The position numbers and the translations under genes are program-made. A model generated the notes under the pieces. It ran no database searches, had not been told where the DNA came from, and saw only the letters and a program-made list of their open reading frames with translations. From Epiperipatus broadwayi (Eukaryota > Onychophora > Udeonychophora > Euonychophora > Peripatidae), in assembly GCA_028023455.1 (NCBI GenBank), contig JAQFVV010007228.1, forward strand, positions 1 through 64,000: a stretch of DNA of 64,000 nt, in the 5' to 3' direction. Shown here piece after piece: positions 33,051 through 48,200 of this stretch; the stretch's first letter is position 1; each line of letters opens with the position of its first letter.

Positions 33051-36000
33051 TTTAACTATTTTAACTCTAACTTTTCTATTTTTAAATTTATTTCCTGCTC
33101 TATGGAATTATTTTACAATAACTCTTTACTTTTAAATATTCATTAAATAATGACCCCCCCCCTCCATTTGACAAACACTCAATCTCACATATATCAACAT
33201 AATAATACTGATTGACCTTTCTATTTATTATTATTTTTTATAAATTTCTACTAAGCCTCAATTACTATTTTACCAATTGTTTCATAATCTCACTTGATTG
33301 TGCTATTTAAATAAATATACAATGTGTAATGGACAGTCTTCCCATATAGTGATCACTTAAGGATGCCACCAGAATTTTAACAGCCTAGAAAATTTATTTT
33401 CATGATGTAATACATATTGGTGGGTTAATGGTACTGTCTAAAGAGGTAAATTCATATAGCATGGCTAGATCAAAGATATAATTAGAAATCTTTATTGTAG
33501 AAAATAATTGGAAGGCAAGTAGCATCAACAAATGCTAGGCAAATACTATAGATAATGTTTATTAAAACAAAATGCAAATTTAAATATCAATGGGATATAT
33601 AAAAAATATAATAAAAATTGCAATACATATAATTATGTATTCAGATATAATTATTGCCGAGATATGCACTTCTTTAGGTGAATCTATTATTTTTAAAAGA
33701 AATCTATATTTCTACATAATTTAAGCTTACTTAAGAAATAAAATAGTGAAACAACTTTCTTAAATGGTAGTTATATAAATGCACACAATTATAGACTTTT
33801 ACTTTTGTTTCTACTTTTGCTGATTCTAATAAAATCTTAAGCTTATACAAAATTGATTTTTATAATATGAGTTTGATATGATTGTGCCCTAGTCACAAGA
33901 AACAAAAGATAACAAATACTAAAATCTTAATAATCCACATTATACATTAGATCATTAATGTAATACATAGGAAACCATTCCAAAGCTTAGCCTATATAAA
34001 AGTAATCTACGCAAAGCCAAGCTATTTCTCATTTAAGTACTACTGTAATATAATAGCAAGGTAACTGATTTAGTATGCTCTGCTAGGACATGATAAAAAA
34101 TACAGAAAGAAAACACAATTCTTTTTGTTAAATAAATATATATCAAGTGGACTTACAGACAATCATTCTTATGCACACATATATTCCACATTGAAACACT
34201 TCTTATATATTCAAATGCTATGATACTAGAATAAGTCTAAATAATTTCTTACTCTAATCTATCATACACACATATATGAAATAGTGAATTATCACTTGAA
34301 AACTTAATCAATTATAAGTAGGCTGAAAAAAAAACAGTTTACTGAAATTTTCTTTTCTGTTATTTATTTAGCCAAGATTTGTTTTCTGTCATTTATTTAA
34401 TCAAGATTCACTGATTACAAAACTTGCAATCTTTAATTCTGTGAAGGGAAAAAGAAACCCATTTCTTTTAGAACCAAAAAATAATAAAGGCTTCATACAA
34501 AATCTAGGCATTGTAACATCTGGGTTTGTTCTGAAATGTGTAATTTTAAAAGGCTTATTGCATTCATATTTCATTATCATCACTTCTCGTAAATAAAAAA
34601 AATCATATTGAATATAAATATAAATTATATCATATATCTTAACCTAAAACCAGCTTCATAAAATTAACTAACTCTAAACATTAGTAATGCTATATAGAAT
34701 TTGATAATAAAAACACATCATTTATGGCTTACTGAATTAGAATAAAAGTTCATCTTCGTTTACTGTTTGTTATGAGTAGCAAGCATTTTCTTTTTATATA
34801 AATTCTAAATGAGTACATATTCTTTTGGATAATTCATCAAAATTATTTTTGAATCTGTTGAGATTTGTCATTGGGGAAGATTGATATTTGGTCAGTGTAG
34901 GCAGTTATTTCATTAAGGAGTTGGCTTTATGTGAGTGCTGAGAGTATTGCCCAAAAGAAGAAGTTTGCTGTTAAAAGCATAACAGGGACTATTAGATATT
35001 AAGATTCCTGTAGTTCATTTCTGTTGCAGTCTTTCTAATTTAGTTACAGCATTTAGAATAACATGTCTGTGAAGTTCAAAATTGTCTTTACAAAATGAAA
35101 ACAGATTGGCATATATTTGTTCTCTTTCTCTTTTGACATTTAAAATTATATATTTTATAGTAAAACTCCAAAAGCTTTTATAAGACCCCTCCTTGCAGTC
35201 ACTTCAAGTTGCTTGAATTCCATTATTTTTAATGCTACAGTAAAGATTTTGTGCTTTTTTCAAAGATTAAAAAAAGTTCCATAAGATGCTACGCTCTCTT
35301 GAATTATTTTACAAGTAAAAAATTAATAAAGCTGACATCAAAGTATGACAAAAGAAGTAAGATGGATGTTCTTCCTTTTGAGTCGCTGTAACCATCAAGT
35401 TCAAAGAAAGCCGCGTGTCAAAGCCACTTGTCAAAACAAAACTCTTTTCTTTCATTTGGAAATTGATAAACAAATGTTTTAGACCATTTTAAAAGTATTT
35501 TTTGACATAGTTTTTGACATATTATAAATTACTTTGATAAAATATGCTAAAAAAAATTATTTTAGAAAAATAGTTAAGACTTAGCAAAATTATTTACTTA
35601 TCCATGGAATGTAAAATTGACCAAGAAATCCCTGATGTCATCAAAGCTATTTGGTTGATCAGTAATATTTGTTTTAAATTTTCTGCCATTATCAAATATG
35701 TTTAAATTATAAATGAAAATTTATTTTTGAAAAAACTTTCATTCATTTTCATAACCTGACAAATTATTAATATACTTTTTACAAACAAATCTAAAGTGAA
35801 TATAATATTAAAAGATGAATATATTTTGACAGTTGAGTTTGTAACTTGACCAATTAAAAGTTTACACTTTTACCTCACTCAGCCAATAAAATACTAGTCG
35901 CTACAAAGATCTTCTCAGCATCAATTTTTCAAAATAACTTTCAGATAAGCCAACATTTTTTTAATTACAATTAGCAAATTTTAATCTAAATAATTTATAT

Positions 36001-37524
36001 TAACAAATTCCTTTATAAGACAATGTCCAATGCAAGTAAATGACATATTTCTCAAATTCCTTATTCTTAAATAGATTTAAAATCAATTCACTCAGATTAA
36101 GCATTGTCCTTTTGAAGTTTTATAAAATTTTATATCAACCTATAAGAAAAATGATTACAAAATGCATTTTACTTTTATTTAAGATTATATCTATTAAATC
36201 TTAGTTAAAAATGAAATAGTTTACCATTGAATGTTAAATGAAATAAAAAAAATAATTAAAAAGTTAACATTAAACAATTTTGAGACTGATTCAAGCATTT
36301 CAATATATATTGTGATTTTTAAGTCTATCCCATGTCTGTTCATTTTATTAAATTGTAAATAAAAAAAAATTAAGCAATCATTTGTTTAAGTAATATTTAA
36401 TTTAGTTAATATTAAAGTAGTTAAGGTAATCAACAAAATATTAGTAGAAATAGGTTCAAACTCATAACAAGTGCAAAAATGAATGTAAGTATAAATAAAA
36501 TATTAAAGATAAATAAATAAAAAGTATATGCATCTTAATTTTAAAATTATTTTAGTTGAATTAAAATAAAAATAAAAATGAAATTTATTTTTATGATATA
36601 AAATAAAGAACATTATGAGCATTTCTTTATAAAACTTGATAACCATGTAGAAAGTTTTATTTTACTTTGGTCAGATCATTATTTTTACATCTGATAACTT
36701 AATGCTTTACCAATTTGTGACAAATTGACAATGATTCTAGGGTAATTTTCAAATAAGAACATTGATAACCTATTGATTAATATCTAAAAAATCATGAATA
36801 AAATAAATGACAATCAAAATAAGAAAAAAATTCTTTAATGTAAATGTTAATACTATGCTAAGTAAATTAAAACCTACTCTATTAAGATACTTATAGAAAA
36901 ACAAAGAATCTATTGTAGTTTAAAATAGATGGTAACTATCTAAAGATAATTTACATGAAAACAATATTGTTATGACACTGAAAAAATACACAATATATAT
37001 AAAAAACAGAACTATAGCTGAAAGAATGCCAAAAAGGTGTCTGCTGGATTGACAAGCATTAATATAATAAAGTTAAGTCTTGAAAACTATCATTAAATCT
37101 TCCTTTAGAATTCAGTATGTATATTGTAACAATTCAGAAAATAAGAATTTATAAGAGAGAAGATTGGAAACCATCATTATCCCCAAATAAACAAAATAGA
37201 AAATTAAATATAAAATGAATGAGCATGGGAGATTAGCACAAAACTAACTATAAGTTCACAAGCATTACACAAAAGTACTAATCATTTCATTATCATTATG
37301 AATAATCAACAATTTTGTGACTATATTTGAAAATGGTCTACTATAGACCATGTTAATTATTTAGCCACCGCCAAACCTTGAACAGGAAAACAAACAATAA
37401 TTATCTGGATGCACATATTCAGGTGCTACTACATCAAAATATAACAATAAGTCAAATAATGCTGAGATACTAATGTGCTGGCCTACTATAAACTAAATTT
37501 CTAAAGAAATAATAAATAAAATGA
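33051..37524. other. AT-rich region, nothing recognised
   Basis: No gene, RNA or structured repeat could be supported here. Confidence 0.4.
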
Positions 37525-37664
37525 AATGTAGTGCATGAACTTTAAAGTATAAACTTTTTTTGCCAACCAGGATCATCATCATCTGGATGTTCATAATACT
37601 GAACATAAACTCTTATTCCACATCTAACTGTTATGTACAAGTCTAGCTCAGGAAGCAAAAATTC
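37525..37664 (-). other. Possible host terminal exon (weak)
   Basis: On the minus strand, after a pyrimidine-rich tract (TTTATTTCTCTTTTGCTCACAG) and a second AG (TTTATAG), a frame reads FLLPELDLYITVRC, GIRVYVQYYEHPDDDD, PGWQKKFIL and a stop. The composition is more protein-like than nearby chance frames. However, the better acceptor (CACAG) would place a stop three codons before this frame, so the weaker AG must be used. No protein family was recognised. Confidence 0.2.
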
Positions 37665-37689
37665 TATAAACTAGTACTGTGAGCAAAAG

Positions 37690-39486
<1,797 letters not shown>

Positions 39487-39489
39487 AAA

Positions 39490-41465
39490 AAAACCTTGTT
39501 TATATTCTTTTATAGTTTTATCTCCCTTCTACAATTATTTATAACTTATTAAAATATTCCTTATTAAAATCATATTATTTAACAAATTTATTGTTTGAGG
39601 ATTTTCATACTATTATATTGGGACTTAAAAATATTTAGATAATTGAAGACCCATTATTATTATAAAAATATGCAAGAGAAAATTAAATATTATTTTCCCC
39701 ATTAATTAATTAACCTTAAATCTGAGGAATATACCACCAAATATCTAATTATTTTTAATGTAGCTACATAGCCAAATGGTTACAATATACATAATATATA
39801 TTGCATCCAAATGATTACAATATATATAATGTATACATAGTGAGCTTATATTTTTTTCATAGAAATGTACAAATAGGAATATGACTAATAGAAAATAAAG
39901 GCAAAATATTTCTCCACTTTATTTCAAAAGTGTATTTTATTGTAAGCATGGTAAGTGTTTAGAAAGTTTAAAATTTGGAGATGGAATGTCTTTTGTATAT
40001 TATTGGATAAAACACATTGAAAAAACTAATATAGGATGTAGTTTAAATCAGTTTTGGTAATCTCTTCAGAGGTCAGTTATTAAAGAAGTTATACACAACA
40101 TGCATTATGTCAGACCAAATATTATTAGGTAGTCATTAAATTATCACCTTGACAATTATATTACAATAGCAAAATAGTCAATTTTACCTTTAACTTTGAT
40201 GTTCATATTTGATCTGCATGAATGCCTGTTTAATGTTATGGTAAGTCGAATGTACATGTTTAAAAAATAAGAGAGAAAGTAATATAAATAATAAATGGTT
40301 GTATTTTTTTTGGTTTGATATCCAATATTGATTGTATTCAATATGCTTTGTTTAAAAAAAAGAAAGGAGAGAGTCATTTTTTTTATTTGAAAATCAGTCA
40401 GTATAAAGATTTTTAGGGGACTTTGATGACAGTGAGTACCATGTGTCCCTAGTTTTGTGAGAGTGAACAATACAATAGAAAATCTATAATCACTTATTAA
40501 TATGCATTTAGACCATCACTTGTATTCAAATTTGTTTACATTCTGTATGAGTTTAAATTATACAATATTTGAATACCATCTGTTTCAAAGAAATTTGGTA
40601 AAAAAAATTGACTTTCATTTATTGTACATGATGTGAAGAGTTTCCATGATATTTAAATAAGATGGCTAGAGAGTAATGGAGAAAATGCAACATCATTTTT
40701 ATGTTTATCAAATCTATATTTGTCTATAGGAAGTACAATTTGGTGCATTATTATTTTGAAAATTAAATGTTATCTAGAAACATTGTAACTGAACTAAATT
40801 TGATTCTTTTATATACTTCAGACAATCCAAATTATTATGTTCTTATAATAATGTTTCTATCAAGGGAATATAATGACATTAAAATTAGAAGAAAGCAGTC
40901 TAATTAATGAGTTTTTTTGCAAGTGAACTCTTTTATTTAATTGCAAAAAATAGTTAATGATTTGTTTGACTATTTGTTAGTCATTTATTGTTTAGTTCAC
41001 GTATTCATAATATTCTTGCTATTCTATTGAAGAATCCAAGGATGAAGCTAGTGGATTTTTAAAAAAAATCTCTAATTATAAAAATTTTGCATATATATTT
41101 TGTAATAGATTATTTTCTGGACAGAGGAATGCTCAGGTATGCTTAATCATTGCATTATTTTATTCCATTGTAGTTCTGTGTAGAAACACTGAATACAAGT
41201 TTTGTATCTGTTCATATTTTTCAGTAAGCAATACTGTTTTACATAGTTCTAGAAGGTTCCATTTTCACTGAAGTCACATTATTCACAATACTCTCAATTT
41301 CAAAGCATTAAATAATTAAGCTGTAAGAATAGTGATACTTCATCTAGTTACTTACTAGCAATTTTCTCAAAAACAAGTTTCATATTTTTTCATGAATATA
41401 TAAAACTAATGTTAGCTTTTTATTAGATACTTTCTACCATTCTTAAAGTTCTTTCTCTAATATTA
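39490..41465. other. AT-rich region, nothing recognised
   Basis: Only chance frames were seen (for example a 104-codon minus frame ending at 40156 with no protein-like features). Confidence 0.4.
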
Positions 41466-41469
41466 TTGT

Positions 41470-41710
41470 GTATATATAAAAAGTATTGTAATTTAAATAC
41501 TAAATTTAAAAATGATACCTGACTAATTTGCTTTGTTTTGACAGTAATTAATCAGAAACCGGGTTGTTTTTTTTTAGTATGTAGACATAAAAAGTAATAA
41601 TATTTAAATAGTAAATATAACAAATAATACCCAACTAATTTTCGTTTTTTTTGACAGTAATTAATAATCAGACACTGGGTTGTTTTTGTTTGTGCGTATA
41701 TATAAAAAGT
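41470..41710. repeat. Tandem ~112-bp repeat, about two copies
   Basis: GTA(T/G)A(T/C)ATA.AAAAGTA recurs at about 41470, 41581 and 41694, each followed by TTTAAATA, then ACTAATTT, TTTGACAGTAATTAA and GGGTTGTTTTT. Confidence 0.7.
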
Positions 41711-42029
41711 AACTTGTCATGGCCGAATTCTTGTGAAAATGTTACTTTTTGCATGATCGTTGAAATACTGCTCTGCCACACTTTTAAAAGCAATTTTTGA
41801 GGGGTACTCATTACTCATTCTTAATGAAACCTTCATGACATTGTCAATAAAGTTACAATGTAACAATAGGTTAGAGCACTTGAAAAAAAACCTTTGTAAT
41901 GAAAATTTCAAATAATTATGACAGGCTAAAATCTACACACTCTCACATAAAAGTATAGAGAAAATAGACATTCTAGCATTAAGATAAAGTTAATAACACA
42001 ACCAATTATGGCAGCCAATAAAGGTATTG

Positions 42030-42200
42030 ATCTGTGCTTTTAGCATAGAAAAAAGTCAGAGCAGCTAGCCAGCAGGGACTCTTTCTGTGTTTTATCATAG
42101 AAAGAAGCCTCGTAGTTTGGCTGAGACCATCACCTAATAAACCATGAGGGCTCTTTCTGTATTTTTATTATAGAAAAAAGCCTCTTAGATTGGGGTGAGG
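42030..42200. repeat. Three short degenerate repeats
   Basis: The pattern CT(T)TCTGTGTTTT..(T)CATAGAAA(A/G)AAG(C/T)C occurs three times (about 42031, 42080 and 42151). Two are followed by CCTC.TAG.TTGG.TGAG. Confidence 0.5.
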
Positions 42201-42473
42201 CTGCTGAAATGGTATATTTTTAGGAATTGACTTAAAATAGTGCCATCATGTGGCTGACATGATAGAATAGAAAACAACCCAAAATGTTTTATTTGAATAT
42301 TTTATTTTCATACAACATGATATTAATAATATAAGGCTAATATTTCAGGTGTTTTTGTTACTTTTCAAACTCAAAATAAAGCACTCCCCAATCATTGTTT
42401 GTCTTCCGTAACTTATAATTAAGATTTCAAAATTATCAATAGTAATCCATATTATATTTTTCTATTTTAATCA

Positions 42474-42475
<2 letters not shown>

Positions 42476-42534
<59 letters not shown>

Positions 42535-42540
42535 TATATA
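42476..42540. repeat. (TA)n microsatellite
   Basis: The TA tract is about 55 bp, ending in AGTATATATAG. Confidence 0.9.
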
Positions 42541-42544
42541 TAGT

Positions 42545-45300
42545 GAAACAGTCAGCTTTTACAACCCAACTGTTCCACCTACTATATTCTATAGTAGTAT
42601 TTCTATCTATGTAACTGCCACCAAATTCTCCTATATCACGCTAATATTATCACAAAAAACCTGTCTATATTTAAACCTAAATACATTAACTATATGTGTG
42701 TGCAGATATCTTTAGATGTAGAGAAAATTGCATTTATATACATAAACCTCTATAAATGCGCACATATATATTTCTAATAAAAATTAAATGAAAAATGAGT
42801 TGTATGTGTAACTTAAGACTACGTATATGCTAGAAGAATAATGTTAACAGAATTTAAGACATTAAAATTTCTTTATTTTAAAATATTCATTAAATTAATA
42901 ATATTTGAAATTATATAATTCTGCATATATAGCTAAATTAAATGGTCGAGTTACACATATAACAAAATGCTTATCCATAATTTTAGATTTGTTTTTCTAG
43001 TAAGAATGATGCCAGAAAAGTTAATCCTTCTCGCTATAAAATTGACCCAATTTTAAGTTAAGGTTAAAATTAGATTTAAATTAAAAAGATTGCATAAATT
43101 ACTGTGAGTCACAGAGGTTAAAATTGACCTAAGTGAAAAATAATCACAGCAGGATCCTACTAAATTTTAGAAACAGCGAGTAAGCTAAGAAAATGAGGCT
43201 AAAAATAATACAATGAAGGAGAGGGAGAGGTGTGCTGATATATAAGCTGCTGCAGCCATCTTTAAAACACTCACTCTATGATTATAATTTTAATAAAGTA
43301 CTTGAAAAATTGTTGATGATGATGATGTTGGGGTAAAGGGCTAAAATTCTTGCCTTCTTGCCTCTGATGAGAAGCTACCTGATGCAGGAAGAGATGAAGT
43401 AACAGTTGTCACCACCTAAAGAAGTTCCACGATAAAGAAATACCTTGCCAGCATAGAAAAGAGAAGAAAATGGTAAATACTCCATCAATTCTAAAGCTTT
43501 CAACTAAAGTCAACTAATCTTAAAATGCTAGCTTAATCTAGATCTATGGCCATAATAATAATAATGTAAACTAAGATTATTTTTTAAATGTAATTTTTAT
43601 TTTGTTTCAATCCTAAAATCTTGCCTGATTTGAAAACTGATTTAATAATTGACCCAATTTAATAATTTATAAACTGATTTATAATCTGATTTACTCTTAT
43701 AATTCATTAACTGATAAATACTGATTTAACTGCTTTATGATTTTATCTGAGTTATTATTTGCATCAATAACACCTTTCATTTGTTGATATGATTTCTTTA
43801 TTTGTTGGTTTACTTGCTGAATTTTTTTATAATTGATTTAGTTACGTATTCATCCTATTTTGAATAATTAAAAGTAATTTTTGTCACGTATAATGCAAAA
43901 TGATCTATTTTAAAATAACCATTAAAGTTCTAAACTATTTTGTATATTTTAAGTTAATGATAATATTTACCATCATTAACCTTATAAACTTAAAATTGTT
44001 GAAACTAGGTCAATCAAATTTCAGCTAATGTTGTATAAGTTTCATTTTAAAACAAAGCCAAATTTCAGATTTCACATACATGAAATCTTCTCTAATTTTA
44101 AAACTTACATTTCTTTTAATTAAATCTATGCCAAATCTTATTATTTTAGTTATGTTATTGTTTATGCTATATATATATATATATATTCAAAACCGAGTTT
44201 TGTTAGTAATTAAATCATTAGTGAGATGTAATTAGATTCTCATGCATATATATGTAATTTCATGTATATATATATGTAATTTTGCGTATATGGACACACA
44301 AACCAAAACTCTGTTTTGAAATGAATAAAATATCTTAATTAAGATATAATTACAAGCTTACAGTTATTCTAAGATAGATTTGCTTTTAAATATAATATTT
44401 AACCAATATTAAGTTGAAGTGATAAAATACAGCATAAATCTATAATTCTATACAGCATAAATCTATAATTCTATAATGTAATTTCCCTTAATATGCTGTA
44501 ATCCTTCTTAGAGAAATAAATGCACATATAGATAGCCTTATAACTTGGATTCATAAGCTTTCCTTAATAGTATAATTATAAATACTATCATATGAACTGA
44601 TACAGGGTAGTTTCATGAAGGAAACTATTGTTTAGCATCTTAATGTTTATTATATGATAATGTTGTCAGCAGTGCGCATGTGTCCTTAAGAAACGCTATG
44701 ACATATTTACTTGTTGCTGTATTCCTTACTGGGTGTATGTGCTAGGGCTACACCAGTATTCTTAGTTCGGGAAATTATCTTCTTCAGATGGTGTATGGGT
44801 TTGCACCTCCCCATTCTGCATCCTTAGAAATGGAGCATGAGACTCCCACTTAAATACATTGCTTGATCATCTGGACTAAATGTTTTTTATTTCACAGCAA
44901 TGAGTTCAGTAAAAGGGAACCGTTACTTGGTAAAAATCCTATGAATAAGGCACATATATATGAGGCACAGATACTCAGAATTATATGTTTTTTATACACC
45001 TTAGTATCTGAAGTCTGGCTGCCAATAATCAGTTCATCCTGCATTATAATCATTATTTTCAGCTTTGATCTGAATTCGAATCCAATTTGGTAGGCATATT
45101 AACTATATAGAGAATACATTGAATATTCATGCTAAATAAAATATTATGTTCTATAAATGTTTGAATTCACTTCCACTAACTATAAAGAAAATGTAGATCC
45201 TATTATAGCATAAACTAGACATAGATAATCATGAGCAAATTCATTTAGCTATAAAATAATATTAAAGCTCATGAAAATATAAATTCAAATGTATTATAGT
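42545..45300. other. AT-rich region, no gene recognised
   Basis: GC-richer islands lie at 43200-43440 (with TTGATGATGATGATG) and 44660-44850, possibly old interspersed repeats. A 25-bp direct repeat (TACAGCATAAATCTATAATTC) occurs twice at about 44429-44475. Confidence 0.4.
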
Positions 45301-45303
45301 TTC

Positions 45304-45635
45304 ATCACCTGCGAGTGATTCACATATATATAGCTAAGTAAATTAAATATTTGTAACCTAAAAACTGCAATCACCTATGAGTGATTAAAATGCTATATAT
45401 AAACTGGGAGTGCATAAATATTAAATTATCACCTATGAGTGATATACATATATGTAAGAAACCCGATAATTTGTAACTAGAAACTTAATATCACCTGTGA
45501 GTAATTTCATACACCATCTATATATGTAAACTAAGCTATGTAAAACTCAGCCATAAAGAATTAGATATCTAAAACCATCACTTGCGTGTGAACCCGATCT
45601 TTAATGTAAACATCCCTTAATCACCTGCATGTGAG
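45304..45635. repeat. Array of six imperfect palindromes ATCAC-n6-GTGAT
   Basis: The copies are at 45304-45319, 45370-45385, 45428-45443, 45490-45505, 45577-45591 and 45620-45635. The best copies read ATCACCTATGAGTGAT, so ATCAC pairs with GTGAT. Spacing is 43-87 bp, and the spacers are AT-rich and partly alike (TATATA, TTGTAACT/C). Confidence 0.65.
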
Positions 45636-46092
45636 ACCAAACATCTAGCTATTGTAATTTTGTTTTGATTATAATTTCAAAATTTAACTTTATTAAATTT
45701 GTTTTAAATTTAACTTCATTTCATGTCTTAGTCTTGCTCACTGACCCATAATCATTCCATCATTTAGTAATTTTTTATTATTAGTTGTTAAAAATCATTT
45801 CATTGTTTAATAATCGTATACTAGACACATGATATCTATATAGCTATACTAGATAGAATGTCAACTTTCTTCCAGTCTTGTGTTCTATTGATGTTTTACT
45901 GCCGGAACGTGATAAGGGAAAATACTGCTGTAAACTCAGGTATGTCATCCATAAGGTGGTAAATCTCTGAGCAATAGTAAAGGAACTAGGGCTATATCAG
46001 ACCTGTGGTTTCACTACCATATTCTGGTCAGCCTTGGGATGAGTAACTAAAGTTCTAGGTTTTGTTACGCGAATGTACATATTTGACCATTT

Positions 46093-46139
<47 letters not shown>

Positions 46140-46189
46140 TATCTTTTACTTATATATATATATATATATATATATATAAGTAAAAGTAA
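45636..46189. other. Unannotated DNA ending in (TA)n
   Basis: A GC-richer patch at 45900-46070 is unidentified. (TA)n tracts at 46096-46135 and 46152-46180 follow; the second is flanked by CTTTTACTTATA / TATAAGTAAAAG. Confidence 0.4.
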
Positions 46190-46209
46190 TCATCAGCTTT
46201 ATGGTAATA

Positions 46210-46735
46210 CAAATTGTCATAGCTCCAGCCTTTGATTCAGTCAACATAGACAAACTCAAATAGACAGATATACCAAAGACAGTGCTATATTTGATGGCAA
46301 ACCATTTACTAAACAGAGAGATACATCTTACTCTAAATGGTAAAAATTCATCATTGTTCATCCCAACACAGTCACTATCACAGGTATCTCCCCCAGCTCA
46401 TTATTTTTCATTTATTACATTAACCCACTCATTGAGAAATGTAATCAGAGTTGCAAAAGGTTCCAGATACCAGGGACATTACAGAATGTGACATCTCTGG
46501 CATATGTGGATGACATCATGGTTTTCTTAACAGCCAAAAAAATATACTGCACTTGCAAATGGTGCTTGAGGAATACACAGCCCAATATGGTCTAACCATC
46601 AACCTGGCCAAAACTGCAACCTGGTTGGTATATACTGGGAGGTCATGTGGATTCATATAACAGTCCAACCCAAGCCCATTCTTAGGATTTACATTCCATA
46701 TAGGATCAACAGGCATGTAGTATGTTATTTTTCAT
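46210..46735 (+). pseudogene. LINE-type reverse transcriptase fossil with YVDD
   Basis: Through frameshifts the plus strand reads APAFDSVNIDKL (about 46225), LFFIY.INPLIEKCNQSCKR (about 46400), QIPGTLQNVTSLAYVDDIMV (YVDD at 46503-46514) and LEEYTAQYGLTINLAKTA (about 46570). This is the palm of a non-LTR-type reverse transcriptase (AFD...A, YVDD, then GL.IN..KT). The clade is not clear; it differs from the FADD elements elsewhere in the window. It has several stops and lacks endonuclease and 3' parts. Confidence 0.6.
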
Positions 46736-46739
46736 ACTA

Positions 46740-47920
46740 TAAGCTTGTTAATCAACTGGACCTTTGAGTACATTGACATATATGCCTTGTCCAGAGATTG
46801 TACTATTTGCATGGTTTCTTTTTTAGTTTAATTTGTATTTTGCATTTCAATATGTTTTTCTGAATATTGTTACTATCGAGATTATGTTTGTGGGAAACAC
46901 TGATATCTAGAAATGAGATCATTCAGTAGATTGTTATAATATTTAGAAATATCATAAAAATTCTAAAAAACATTTTAAACTTTTAACACATAAATTTATA
47001 GATTTCATATATATTGCTTACAATAACTCCCCTCATATACACTTTACTGCTAATTTTTTTAAAGGATTTCTTTATTTTCATGACAGTTTTTATAGATTTA
47101 GTAGTTATTAAAAATAACTTGTTCAGATTTTTAAAACAAGCATCAAACAAAGAATATTTCATTTATTTTGCACATTGAATTGACTCCACCTGAAATTTGA
47201 TGACACGACAGCATTTTGTTTTGATTAAAATTTAATTTTCTAAATAATTCTGAAAATCAAATGTGATTTTCTAAAATTTATTTAATTTCTGAACAAAAAT
47301 ATCTATTGAATGAAATCAAATTTATTATATTCTGATAAATAAGAATAGTTTAATATTAAAATAAAAGTTGAAAGGTTAAATCTAGGGAAAACAAAGAAAT
47401 CTGTCAGAATATTCATGGAATACTGAAGGGTTAAGTAATTTTTCAAAGCTACAATGAAAAATAAGTATTGCTATTATAATTAAAATTTTGTTTTATATTA
47501 ATTAAAAAAGAAGAAGACTTACTTTAATCCTATGTTTATAAATTTTTGTACATTTCCATTGATCTGTTCTCATAGACTAATATTGTGTAGCAGATACTAC
47601 TTGCTGTTCTATAATGGTTGACAGAAGCTCCCAAATCTATCTACCATGCAGGGCACCACTAGGTTATTCAAACATAGACAAATTTATAAAGGTGGCAGAT
47701 ACATAGGAGTGAGGTTCAACTTTTATCTAACTGAAAGCCCCAGTCACTAGCTCATGGAGAAGCTGAGCTTAAAATATCACACTGTATATTTAAAATTTCT
47801 AATTCTTGATTTTTAAAATATTATTAATAAAAATATATAAAATAAGTTACTGCCCTCTCCCCCCAAAATTTTTTTTTAATTAAACAAAACATTTTATTAT
47901 TATGCACACACACATTAGAA
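46740..47920. other. AT-rich region, nothing recognised
   Basis: A GC-richer island at about 47590-47790 is unidentified. Confidence 0.35.
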
Positions 47921-48200
47921 TAAAATTGGGGAAATTAAATTAGCAACTGAATAAATTTAATTTACATTATATGCACAGATGGGTACAATCAATAGATTTA
48001 AGACAATTTCAATATTTTGCTAAGCATAAATATGCTATAAAATACACATATAACTAACCCAAACCCTTTTAATTTTAGGCTAAAATATTAAAACAAAATT
48101 TGGGAAACTAAATTAGCAACTGAATAAATTTAATTGACATTATATGCACAGATGGGTACATTCAATAGATTTAACACAATTTTAATATTTTGGTAAGCAT

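Noticed and set aside
45304-45635. CRISPR array
   Set aside because: Spaced palindromic repeats recall one, but the repeats are 16 bp and degenerate, the spacing is irregular, there are no cas genes, and the DNA is of animal type.
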